DNA of 21,094 nt from positions 1 through 21,094 of the forward strand of contig CANFGA010000007.1 of assembly GCA_947446335.1 (NCBI GenBank). The letters are read 5' to 3'. The notes under the pieces are model-generated. The model was given only the letters and a program-made list of their open reading frames with translations. It had not been told where the DNA came from and searched no databases. The position numbers were made by a program, and so were the translations under genes. This DNA is from Oxalobacteraceae bacterium (GTDB taxonomy: Bacteria; Pseudomonadota; Gammaproteobacteria; Burkholderiales; Burkholderiaceae_D). How positions within the stretch are numbered: position 1 is the stretch's first letter; each line of letters begins with the position of its first letter. Shown here piece by piece: positions 1-7,030 of the stretch.

Positions 1-1
1 C

Positions 2-124
2 AAAACAACGCGCCGCCTCGGTTGCCGTTTTGTCGGCATTTCACTCTCGATGCTGGCCGATGTGCAGCGCTACATCACCAAACTAGAGCGCGAGCGCAAC
101 GCACGCACCGCCGGCCTGGCCTAG
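2..124 (+). CDS. ycgR: YcgR-type flagellar brake protein, C-terminal fragment (5' end outside window)
   Basis: The frame is open from the window edge to a TAG at 122-124 and gives about 40 residues. They begin with a basic stretch and RLGCRFVGIS, then a helix containing DVQRYITKLERERNAR. This looks like the end of the PilZ domain of YcgR-family brakes: a last beta strand with a C-R-F-V pattern, then a helix with Q-R-Y-I and an R/E-rich tail. YcgR proteins bind cyclic-di-GMP and slow the motor by contacting FliG, FliM or MotA. The cyclic-di-GMP-binding motifs lie upstream and cannot be seen. The stop lies 4 bases from the stop of the opposing PilZ gene. Family assignment from so short a tail is likely but not certain. 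Confidence 0.65.
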   Translation, partial: KTTRRLGCRFVGISLSMLADVQRYITKLERERNARTAGLA

Positions 125-128
125 CTGC

Positions 129-1022
129 TTATTCCACCCCAGCCAGGGTCTGATGCACGAAGGCAGACAACATCATTCTCTGCTCGACTGCAACATCAAG
201 AAATTCAAAGCCGTGATTCCAGACATCACCGCTGTCTGACAATGCCACCGAACGCAAGACCGCCTTCAGGTTCAAGACAGCGCTGTGATCGGCCACCAGC
301 AATTTAAATTTAAGCAACCCTTGCTCGCCTTTCGCGCCAAATGGCTGGCCGGAAACGCAGGATGCTCCCGCCACGCTCAAATCGATCAATTTCGTGGCAG
401 CAATCCGCACTGGATGACCCAGTGACACGGCAGCGATCAGCTTGACGGCGGCTCTGGACCCTTTGCGAATCACGGTGGCCCGAACCTCTTGCGGATAGGA
501 AAGATGCAAATAAGGAAAAGGGGAATGCACCGACTTCACGGCGGCGGCCATGAAGACATGCGCTTTTTTGCCGGAAAAAGAACGCACGGTGAAAGTCTGA
601 CCATCGCGGATGAAACCGAATTTCCCATCGAGCATGGGCGCCGTCACCATCACGGTTTTATTCTTGACGAAACCGACCAATCGCACCGTATAGCGCAGCG
701 TCGGATTATCATGCGGCTGCAGCGACAAGGGTTCGCCGATGTTCCAGCGCACCTCATCCATCCCCACCATCGTGCTGTTGACGATCTCGGGATTGGCATA
801 GGCAGTGCCGCCAGCCCCATCCTCGATGCTGCGGATCGGGCCGTCAGCCGGATTATTTCTGAAAAAGCCATTTTGCGACAGCTTTTCGATCTGGCTCTGG
901 CTTTCTATGACAAACCCTGCCTTCAGCAACAGATTGCCGAAACCATCGTACACGGACCATAACAGCGGACGTCCCAATACAATTTCCACCAACCTGACGG
1001 GAACTCTCGGCGATTCGATCAT
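129..1022 (-). CDS. PilZ-domain flagellar brake-like protein with an extra N-terminal module
   Basis: This 297-residue protein has three visible parts. Residues 1 to about 90 form a module containing LVEIVLGRPLLWSVYDGFGN and then LLLKAGFVIES, a style seen at the N-terminus of other betaproteobacterial signalling proteins. Residues about 95-185 look like the YcgR N-terminal (PilZNR) domain, with YTVRLVGFVKNKTVMVTAP and PFPYLHLSYP. Residues 186-290 form a PilZ domain with both ligand motifs intact: R186-K-G-S-R190 (RxxxR) and D214-L-S-V-A-G219 (D/NxSxxG). It should therefore bind cyclic-di-GMP and act as a cytoplasmic motor brake or related effector; that role is inferred. The ATG at 1022 follows an AGGATGAG stretch. 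It lies 115 bases beyond the fliE stop on the same strand, behind its own AT-rich promoter-like segment. The partner target is unknown. Confidence 0.8.
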   Translation of the reverse strand: MIESPRVPVRLVEIVLGRPLLWSVYDGFGNLLLKAGFVIESQSQIEKLSQNGFFRNNPADGPIRSIEDGAGGTAYANPEIVNSTMVGMDEVRWNIGEPLSLQPHDNPTLRYTVRLVGFVKNKTVMVTAPMLDGKFGFIRDGQTFTVRSFSGKKAHVFMAAAVKSVHSPFPYLHLSYPQEVRATVIRKGSRAAVKLIAAVSLGHPVRIAATKLIDLSVAGASCVSGQPFGAKGEQGLLKFKLLVADHSAVLNLKAVLRSVALSDSGDVWNHGFEFLDVAVEQRMMLSAFVHQTLAGVE

Positions 1023-1069
1023 GATGGCTCATCCTGGATGCTGCAAAATGCGGCGTGAAGCATATTGTT

Positions 1070-1099
1070 TTTATAATAAATGACATGAACATGTTCCAA
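1070..1099 (-). promoter_or_regulatory. Candidate sigma-70-type promoter of the PilZ gene, with an overlapping palindrome
   Basis: On the minus strand TTGGAA (1099-1094) is followed after 18 bases by TATAAA (1075-1070), about 48 bases before the PilZ ATG. The segment 1061-1096 is an AT-rich island in a GC-rich region. The perfect 10-bp palindrome GAACATGTTC (1087-1096) overlaps the -35 element and could be an operator. The hexamers are visible; promoter function is inferred. Confidence 0.4.
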
Positions 1100-1137
1100 C
1101 GGCAAGGCCAGAACGCCACCCCGATCTGCTCAACAGG

Positions 1138-1470
1138 TCAGACTTGCATGTTCATGATTTCATTGTAGGCAGTGACCAATTTATTGCGTACTTGCACTGT
1201 CGCCTGAAACGCAATGCTCGATTTTTGCATGGCGATCATGACGTCCGACAAGCTGACCTTGTCGTCACCCATCGTGAAACTTTTGCCCAGTTCGGCCGAT
1301 TTTTGCTGAGTCGCGCTGACCGAATCGAGCGATGCCTTCAGCGCATCGGCAAAATTGACCTTGACTGTCTGCACCTCGGTCGGCGCAACAGCCTGCGGCT
1401 TGGTCGCGGCGGCCTTCAATTGGGCGATCATCGCCTCGATCCTGCTGCTGTCGATACCGCCTGTTTGCAC
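1138..1470 (-). CDS. fliE: Flagellar hook-basal body protein FliE
   Basis: FliE is the small periplasmic adaptor joining the MS ring (FliF) to the proximal rod; it is exported by the flagellar type III system. The C-terminal half carries the family signature: VNFADALKASLDSV, a Q/K/S helix, then SLSDVMIAMQKSSIAFQ, VQVRNKLVTAYNEIMNM and a Val end. I chose the GTG at 1470 (110 residues, close to the usual 100-110) because a perfect GGAGG lies at 1475-1479. The ATG at 1500 would add ten residues with no clear Shine-Dalgarno and sits at the predicted transcription start. The gene is divergent from fliF, separated by 207 bases, and runs toward the PilZ gene. The family is certain; the start is fairly sure. 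Confidence 0.92.
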   Translation of the reverse strand: MQTGGIDSSRIEAMIAQLKAAATKPQAVAPTEVQTVKVNFADALKASLDSVSATQQKSAELGKSFTMGDDKVSLSDVMIAMQKSSIAFQATVQVRNKLVTAYNEIMNMQV

Positions 1471-1474
1471 GCTG

Positions 1475-1479
1475 CCTCC
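1475..1479 (-). promoter_or_regulatory. Shine-Dalgarno GGAGG deciding the fliE GTG start
   Basis: GGAGG on the minus strand lies 4 bases before the GTG at 1470. The spacing is short but the match is full, and no comparable site precedes the upstream ATG at 1500. Confidence 0.65.
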
Positions 1480-1505
1480 TGATTGCTGTCTGTGACACAA
1501 TTTCC

Positions 1506-1535
1506 AATATCACACAATAACAAGCCTGCCGGCAA
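1506..1535 (-). promoter_or_regulatory. Candidate fliE promoter (extended -10 type)
   Basis: Reading the minus strand, TTGCCG (1535-1530) is followed after 18 bases by GATATT (1511-1506), preceded by TGT as in an extended -10. Transcription would begin near 1499, giving a leader of roughly 29 bases to the GTG. Both hexamers deviate from consensus, so this is only a candidate. Confidence 0.3.
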
Positions 1536-1580
1536 GGTGCAGGTTCGAGCAGGATGGCAAACGGGGCTCTGTTTCATCGA

Positions 1581-1607
1581 TTGAATGCTCTAGCAGTGCC
1601 AGATAAT
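1581..1607 (+). promoter_or_regulatory. Candidate fliF operon promoter
   Basis: TTGAAT (1581-1586) and GATAAT (1602-1607) are separated by 15 bases, which is shorter than optimal. Shifting to TAATAC at 1604-1609 gives 17 bases but a worse -10. The site lies about 70 bases before the fliF ATG, where a promoter for the fliF-R operon is expected. No convincing sigma-54 (GG-N10-GC) or sigma-28 element was found in this gap. Confidence 0.3.
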
Positions 1608-1677
1608 ACGGTTCAGGATCGCATGCCGAACCATTTCAAATACCGATGACCCTAGATCACCCCCCCGGAATCCAACC

Positions 1678-3375
1678 ATGGCAGTAGCGGAAGAGCTCAC
1701 ATTGAATACCCCGGCCGCCGAGCCGTTCATGCAGAGCGCGCTGGGCAAGAATTTCCTGCGCGGCTTGGCAGTGGCGGCAGTGCTGGCCGTCGTCCTGGCG
1801 CTGTGGATGTGGAACCAGCAGCCGGAATATCGGGTGTTGTTTGCCAACTTCACCGATCGCGATGGCGGCGCCATCACCGGCGCGCTCGACCAGATGAACA
1901 TCAAGCACAAGTTCGCCGAAGGCGGCGGCGCCATTCTGGTGCCGGCCGATCAAGTGCACGATGCGCGCCTGAAATTGGCAGCCCAAGGCTTGCCCAAGGG
2001 CGGCAACGTCGGTTTCGAGCTGATGGAAAACCAGAAACTCGGGGTCTCGCAATTTCTTGAACAAGTCAATTTCCAGCGCGCCCTCGAAGGTGAACTGGCG
2101 CGCTCGGTCGAGTCGCTCGCTGCAGTCAACACGGTACGCGTGCATCTGGCCCTGCCCAAACCGTCGGTGTTTGTGCGCGAACAGCAAAAGCCGACCGCCT
2201 CGGTCTTGCTGAACCTGCATCCGGGGCGCGCGATCGATCCCGGTCAAGTGTCGGCGATCGTCCATCTGGTCGCCTCCAGCGTGCCCGAACTGCTGCCCGC
2301 GAACGTCACCGTGGTCGACCAGGCCGGCACCTTGTTGTCCGACACCAGCAAGAAAGGCGTCACGGGCAATGCCAAGAATCTCGATCCGAATCAACTGAAG
2401 TATGTGCAGCAACTGCAAGAGAGTGTCGTCAGCCGGGTCGAATCGATCATCACGGCCATCGTCGGACCCGGCAATGTGCGCGCCGAAGCGACCGCCGATG
2501 TCGATTTTTCACAAGTGGAACAGGCGGCAGAAACCTACAAACCAAACTCGCCACCGGCCGCCTCGACGATGCGCAGCCAGCAATCGAGCGAGGCTGGCGC
2601 GTCATCCCAGGCCGCCGCGGGCGTGCCGGGAGCGCTATCGAACCAGCCGCCCGGCGCCGCCGGCGCCCCGCTGACGGCCGCGCCCGGTGCGGCGCCCGGT
2701 GCTGCCACGCCAGCGCCAGGCCCGACGCGCAAGGATTCGACGATCAATTATGAAGTCGACAAGACCGTGCGCTATGAACAGACTGGCATGGGTGGCTTGC
2801 GTCGCCTGTCGGTCGCGGTCGTCGTCAATTACCGGCGCACGGTCGACAAGGCCGGCAAGGTCAGCGTCAAGCCCTTGAGCGCCGCCGAAGTGGCCCAGAT
2901 CGACAATCTGGTCAAGGAAGCGATGGGCTACAACAAGGACCGGGGCGACAGCTACAGCGTGGTCAACTCGCCGTTCAACGGCGTCGACAAACCGGCCGAG
3001 CTGCCCGAAGTGATTCCCCTGTGGCGCGATCCGATGTATCTGTCGCTGGCCAAGGAAATCGGCAAATTTCTGATCACCGCGCTGATCCTGCTGTATCTTT
3101 ATTTGAAGATCGTGCGTCCGATGATGCGTCCGGTGATGCGCAAGATCGAAGAAGTATCGGGCCCGCCGCCCGGATTCGAACGCCTGGCCGAGGAAGCGGC
3201 CAAGGAAGCGGCCAAGAAAGAGGAAGAAGAGAAAATCGACGAGGTCATTTTGCCAACACCGGAAGATGAAGAACGGCGCATTTACCAGGAAAACCTGGAT
3301 CTGGCCAGGGGCGTGGCCAGGGCAGATCCGCGCGTGGTTGCCAATGTGATCAAATCATGGATAGGCCCGCAATGA
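1678..3375 (+). CDS. fliF: Flagellar MS-ring protein FliF
   Basis: FliF forms the inner-membrane MS ring on which the rod, C ring and export gate assemble. The 565-residue product has the expected two membrane segments, at about residues 29-45 (GLAVAAVLAVVLALWMW) and 464-478 (FLITALILLYLYLKI), flanking a large periplasmic part with ring-building motifs such as YRVLFANFTDRDGGAI and NFQRALEGELARSV. A flexible Ala/Pro/Gly/Ser-rich loop spans about residues 285-350. Its DNA contains a 12-bp direct repeat (2680-2703) coding APGA twice. The highly charged cytoplasmic tail ends in RADPRVVANVIKSWIG, the FliG-binding segment. The ATG at 1678 follows a weak GGAA. The stop overlaps the fliG start as ATGA, so the two are probably translationally coupled. 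Confidence 0.97.
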   Translation: MAVAEELTLNTPAAEPFMQSALGKNFLRGLAVAAVLAVVLALWMWNQQPEYRVLFANFTDRDGGAITGALDQMNIKHKFAEGGGAILVPADQVHDARLKLAAQGLPKGGNVGFELMENQKLGVSQFLEQVNFQRALEGELARSVESLAAVNTVRVHLALPKPSVFVREQQKPTASVLLNLHPGRAIDPGQVSAIVHLVASSVPELLPANVTVVDQAGTLLSDTSKKGVTGNAKNLDPNQLKYVQQLQESVVSRVESIITAIVGPGNVRAEATADVDFSQVEQAAETYKPNSPPAASTMRSQQSSEAGASSQAAAGVPGALSNQPPGAAGAPLTAAPGAAPGAATPAPGPTRKDSTINYEVDKTVRYEQTGMGGLRRLSVAVVVNYRRTVDKAGKVSVKPLSAAEVAQIDNLVKEAMGYNKDRGDSYSVVNSPFNGVDKPAELPEVIPLWRDPMYLSLAKEIGKFLITALILLYLYLKIVRPMMRPVMRKIEEVSGPPPGFERLAEEAAKEAAKKEEEEKIDEVILPTPEDEERRIYQENLDLARGVARADPRVVANVIKSWIGPQ

Positions 3376-4370
3376 GCGAGAATACCGGACTGGAAAAAGC
3401 AGCCATCCTGATGCTGGCATTGGGCGAAAACGAGGCTTCCGAGGTCATGAAATTCCTCGGCCCGCGCGAAGTGCTGAAGCTGGGCGCAGCGATGGCGACG
3501 ATGAAAGGCATCGTCCATGAACAGGTGGCGACGGTGTTGGGAGAGTTCAGGGATCAGACCCGGCAGAACTCGACCGTCGGCCTCGATTCCGACGATTATC
3601 TGCGCCAGGTGCTGACCAAGGCGTTGGGTGATGACAAGGCATCGGTATTGCTCTCACGCATACTGGGCGGCAAGGATGCGTCCGGCATCGAAAGCCTGAA
3701 GTGGATGGATTCGCAGTCGGTGTCCGAACTGATCCGCAATGAACATCCGCAAATCATTGCCACCATTTTGGTGCATCTGGAGCGCGATCAGGCTTGCGAA
3801 ATTCTGAGCCACTTCACCGATCGCTTGCGCAACGACGTGGTGCTGCGCATCGCCACGCTCGATGGCGTGCAACCGGCGGCGCTGCGCGAGCTCAATGATG
3901 TACTGACAAAATTACTTTCTGGAAATGAGAACGTCAAGAAATCGTCGCTCGGCGGCGTGCGCACCGCAGCCGAGATTCTGAACTTCATGAGCGGAGAACA
4001 GGAAAGTTCGGTCATGGACAATATCAAGAGCTACGATAACGACATGGCGCAAAAGATCATGGACGAGATGTTCGTGTTCGACAACGTGATCGACATCGAT
4101 GATCGCGGCATCCAGTTGCTGCTGCGCGAAGTGCAGTCCGAAATGCTGATCATCGCACTCAAGGGTTCGTCTCAGGAATTGCGCGAAAAAATCTTCAAGA
4201 ACATGTCACAACGCGCCGGCGAGATGATGCGCGAAGACCTGGAATCGAAGGGACCGGTGCGTCTGTCCGAAGTCGAGGCACAACAGAAACAGATCCTGCA
4301 GATCGTGCGCCGCCTGGCAGAAGAAGGCCAGATCGTGCTAGGCGGAAAAGGCGAGGATTCGTTTGTCTGA
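3372..4370 (+). CDS. fliG: Flagellar motor switch protein FliG
   Basis: FliG is the C-ring protein that contacts FliF and the stator and generates torque. With the ATG at 3372 the product is 332 residues, and the torque-helix residues fall at the Escherichia coli positions: K264, R281, D289 and R297. Residue 288 is Glu instead of Asp. Visible landmarks are the FliF-binding N-terminus (TGLEKAAILMLALGE), the middle-domain NEHPQIIATILVHL (an EHPQ motif), and the C-terminal GPVRLSEVEAQQKQILQIVR. An ATG at 3357 is in frame but has no Shine-Dalgarno and would extend the protein by five residues into fliF. The 3' end overlaps the fliH TTG start by 8 bases. Confidence 0.97.
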   Translation: MSENTGLEKAAILMLALGENEASEVMKFLGPREVLKLGAAMATMKGIVHEQVATVLGEFRDQTRQNSTVGLDSDDYLRQVLTKALGDDKASVLLSRILGGKDASGIESLKWMDSQSVSELIRNEHPQIIATILVHLERDQACEILSHFTDRLRNDVVLRIATLDGVQPAALRELNDVLTKLLSGNENVKKSSLGGVRTAAEILNFMSGEQESSVMDNIKSYDNDMAQKIMDEMFVFDNVIDIDDRGIQLLLREVQSEMLIIALKGSSQELREKIFKNMSQRAGEMMREDLESKGPVRLSEVEAQQKQILQIVRRLAEEGQIVLGGKGEDSFV

Positions 4371-5040
4371 TCTGCCAAAAGAGCAACAAAGCGCTTACCA
4401 GCGATGGGAAATGACATCGTTCGATGCGCCGCGCCCGGCCGCGCCTGCGCCGGTGGAGCGCGCCGCGCCGGAACCGGAACCTGTACCGCCACCACCGGAC
4501 TATCCCACGCCCGAGGAGTTGGCCGCCATCCACGAACAGGCGCGCCTGATCGGCTATGAAGAGGGCCGCGCCGCCGGCCATGCCGATGCACTCGAGCAAG
4601 GCAAACTCGCTTCCAGCAATGAACTCGAGCATCTGAAGCAGATCGCCCACACGTTCAGCGCTGCGCTGGCCGAGGCCGACCAGACCATCGCCGGCGATGT
4701 GCTCGATCTGGCGCTGCACCTGTCGCGATGCATGCTGAAAACAGCGCTGCAAGTGCGGCCGGAACTGGTCTTGCCGCTGGTGCGCGAAGCGATTGAATTG
4801 CTGCCCGTGGTGCAGCAACCGGCGGTTCTGATGCTCAATCCGGAAGATGCGCCCTTGGTGCGCGAGGGCTTGAAAGAAGAACTGGAACACGGCAGCTGGC
4901 GCATCGTCGAAGATGCCCAGATCGGGCGCGGCGGTTGCAAGGTCGACACCGCCAGCAACCAGATCGATGCCCAGGCAGAAGCGCGCTGGCAGCGCTTGAC
5001 GCATGCGCTGGGCAAGGATCTCGATTGGATGACGCCGTGA
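4363..5040 (+). CDS. fliH: Flagellar export apparatus protein FliH
   Basis: FliH is the stator-like regulator of the export ATPase FliI; it tethers FliI to the C ring and FlhA. The 225-residue product begins with the family-like SDLPKEQQSAYQRWEM. A Pro/Ala/Glu-rich disordered stretch follows (about residues 20-50), then a helix with small-residue periodicity (GYEEGRAAGHADALEQG) matching the FliH GxxxG-type helix. The C-terminal domain contains DVLDLALHLSRCML and a final GGCKVDTASNQIDAQ segment typical of FliH/HrpE. The start is a TTG at 4363, supported by GAGG six bases upstream and the overlap with fliG. No ATG is available at this position. The stop overlaps the fliI GTG. Confidence 0.93.
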   Translation: MSDLPKEQQSAYQRWEMTSFDAPRPAAPAPVERAAPEPEPVPPPPDYPTPEELAAIHEQARLIGYEEGRAAGHADALEQGKLASSNELEHLKQIAHTFSAALAEADQTIAGDVLDLALHLSRCMLKTALQVRPELVLPLVREAIELLPVVQQPAVLMLNPEDAPLVREGLKEELEHGSWRIVEDAQIGRGGCKVDTASNQIDAQAEARWQRLTHALGKDLDWMTP

Positions 5041-6446
5041 ACGACGCGGGCCCGGCGACCGACCTCCACACCCGGCGCTGGCAAGCTTACCTGGAAGATT
5101 GCACCACCTTGCTCGGCTTCATCGAACCGAAGCTGATCTCGGGGCGCGTCACGCGCGTCACCGGCCTGGTCATGGAAGCAATCGGCCTGCGCCTCGCGGT
5201 CGGCGCCGCCTGCACGGTGCCGCTGCAAAACGGTGGCCGGGTCGAAGCCGAAGTGGTTGGCTTCGATGGAGAACGCCTGTTCCTGATGCCACAAAGCGAT
5301 GTCGAAGGGATTGTGCCGGGCACCCGCGTGTTCCCGGTCGAACCGACCATACCGCGCCCGGGCAAGGTCGACCATCCGCGCCGCCGCCCCAGCGACCGCG
5401 CGCGTCACCTGCCGGTGGGCAAGCAATTGCTGGGCCGCGTGTTGGATGGCGCCGGTCGCCCGCTCGATAACCTCGGCCCGCTGCATGCGAGCGACAGCGC
5501 CCCGATCAATGTGCGTCCGGCCAACCCGCTGGGGCGTGCGCCGATCGTCGACACGCTCGACGTAGGCGTGCGCTCGATCAACAGCATGCTCACCGTCGGG
5601 CGCGGCCAGCGCATGGGACTGTTCGCCGGTTCCGGCGTGGGCAAGAGCGTCTTGCTGGGCATGATGGCGCGCTATACCGAAGCCGATGTCATCGTGGTCG
5701 GACTGATCGGCGAGCGCGGGCGCGAAGTGAAGGAATTCATCGAACAAATCCTGGGCCCAGAAGGATTGGCGCGCTCGGTGGTGGTGGCCGCGCCGGCCGA
5801 CACGCCGCCGTTGATGCGGCTCCAGGGCGCCGCCTATGCCACCGCGATCGCCGAGCACTTTCGCGATCAGGGCCAGAACGTGCTCTTGATCATGGATTCG
5901 CTGACCCGCTATGCGATGGCCCAGCGCGAAATTGCACTGGCCATCGGCGAACCGCCGGCGACCAAGGGTTATCCACCGTCGGTGTTCGCCAAGCTGCCGG
6001 TGCTGGTCGAACGAGCCGGCAATGGGCCGGTCGGTGGCGGCTCGATCACCGCCTTCTACACCGTGCTGACCGAAGGCGACGACCAGCAAGATCCGATTGC
6101 CGATTCGGCGCGCGCGATCCTCGATGGCCACATCGTGCTGAACCGGCGTCTGGCCGAAGCGGGTCACTATCCGGCCATCGATATCGAACAATCGATCAGC
6201 CGCGCCGCGCATTCGATCACCAAACCGCACCAGCAGCAGCAAGCGCGCAAACTCAAGCAACTGTATACGCGCTACGAGCGCAGCCGCGACTTGATCAGCG
6301 TGGGCGCCTATGCCTCCGGCACCGATCCCTTGCTCGACCAGGCGATCGTGTTGCATGAACGCATAGAGTCATTCCTGCAACAGGAAATCACCGAGCGCGT
6401 CGGCATGACCGAGAGCTTGGCCCAACTTACCTCGCTGTTCGACTGA
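5037..6446 (+). CDS. fliI: Flagellum-specific ATPase FliI
   Basis: FliI is the hexameric ATPase of flagellar type III export, related to the F1 beta subunit. It hydrolyses ATP to help unload substrates and chaperones. Walker A is GSGVGKS at residues 198-204, and Walker B is in VLLIMDSLTRYAMAQREIAL near residues 281-300. Other markers are PADTPPLMR, GEPPATKGYPPSVFAKLP and the C-terminal ISVGAYASGTDPLLD. The GTG at 5037 gives 469 residues, near the usual 440-470, and overlaps the fliH stop as GTGA with GGA seven bases upstream. The reading frame stays open further upstream, but that part lies inside fliH and has no family similarity. Confidence 0.97.
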   Translation: MNDAGPATDLHTRRWQAYLEDCTTLLGFIEPKLISGRVTRVTGLVMEAIGLRLAVGAACTVPLQNGGRVEAEVVGFDGERLFLMPQSDVEGIVPGTRVFPVEPTIPRPGKVDHPRRRPSDRARHLPVGKQLLGRVLDGAGRPLDNLGPLHASDSAPINVRPANPLGRAPIVDTLDVGVRSINSMLTVGRGQRMGLFAGSGVGKSVLLGMMARYTEADVIVVGLIGERGREVKEFIEQILGPEGLARSVVVAAPADTPPLMRLQGAAYATAIAEHFRDQGQNVLLIMDSLTRYAMAQREIALAIGEPPATKGYPPSVFAKLPVLVERAGNGPVGGGSITAFYTVLTEGDDQQDPIADSARAILDGHIVLNRRLAEAGHYPAIDIEQSISRAAHSITKPHQQQQARKLKQLYTRYERSRDLISVGAYASGTDPLLDQAIVLHERIESFLQQEITERVGMTESLAQLTSLFD

Positions 6447-6481
6447 TGGGACCACGCCAACGCAACCGATAATGGTGCATC

Positions 6482-6922
6482 ATGGCCTCTCAATCCCAAC
6501 TCGATACACTCATAGAACTGGCCCAGACCGCCTCCGACGAGACGGCCAAACGGCTGGGCGCGGCGCTGCGCGTGACACAGGAAAACCAGGAAAAGCTGCA
6601 GATGCTGAACGGCTATCGCGCCGACTATGCAGAGCGCTTCGATGCGGCGATGGCAGCGGGCATGACGCCGATGGCTTACCGCAATTTCCAGGCGTTTCTG
6701 GACAAGCTCGACCTTGCAGTGAAGGGCCAGCAGCAAGTGTTGCTGCAAGCGCAGCAACGCAGCGAACGCGAACGCAGCAATTGGCAAGACAGCGAGCGTA
6801 AACGCATGTCTTACACGACGCTGAGCAACCGCGCCCAGCAGCAGGCGCAGCAAGCCGAGGCCAAGCGCGACCAGAAGGCGATGGACGAGCATGCGGCGAG
6901 GCAGGCTTATTACAAGCGTTAA
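6482..6922 (+). CDS. fliJ: Flagellar export protein FliJ
   Basis: FliJ is a small coiled-coil protein that sits in the FliI hexamer pore and promotes export and chaperone cycling. The 146 residues (family usual about 147) are almost entirely helical and rich in Gln, Glu, Arg and Ala. A first helix (LDTLIELAQTASDETAKRLG) is followed by YRNFQAFLDKLDLAVKGQQQ and a final Gln/Ala/Lys coiled coil ending YYKR. The gene starts 35 bases after fliI with a weak ribosome site (GGTG). Position between fliI and fliK makes the call firm despite low sequence conservation in the family. Confidence 0.92.
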   Translation: MASQSQLDTLIELAQTASDETAKRLGAALRVTQENQEKLQMLNGYRADYAERFDAAMAAGMTPMAYRNFQAFLDKLDLAVKGQQQVLLQAQQRSERERSNWQDSERKRMSYTTLSNRAQQQAQQAEAKRDQKAMDEHAARQAYYKR

Positions 6923-7030
6923 TCACAAACGCTCACGGCAGGCGCTGGCGACACAGGCTGAACTGCAGCGACCAACAAAAAAATAGTGCTCAATTCGATC
7001 CGGGCCATCATCCACCACGACAAAGTCACC

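Noticed and set aside
1554..1602. Possible FlhDC-type inverted repeat (ATGGCA ... TGCCAG) between fliE and fliF
   Set aside because: The half-sites match only partially and their distance is longer than in the enteric FlhDC box, so it is no better than chance by eye.
1657..2418. A 253-codon open frame on the minus strand opposite the 5' part of fliF
   Set aside because: Antisense to the conserved FliF periplasmic domain; Gln/His/Arg-rich composition indicates a shadow frame.
4554..6356. A 600-codon open frame on the minus strand across fliH and fliI
   Set aside because: It is antisense to two certain genes, has low-complexity His/Arg/Ala/Asp-rich composition typical of a GC-rich shadow frame, and no recognisable domain.
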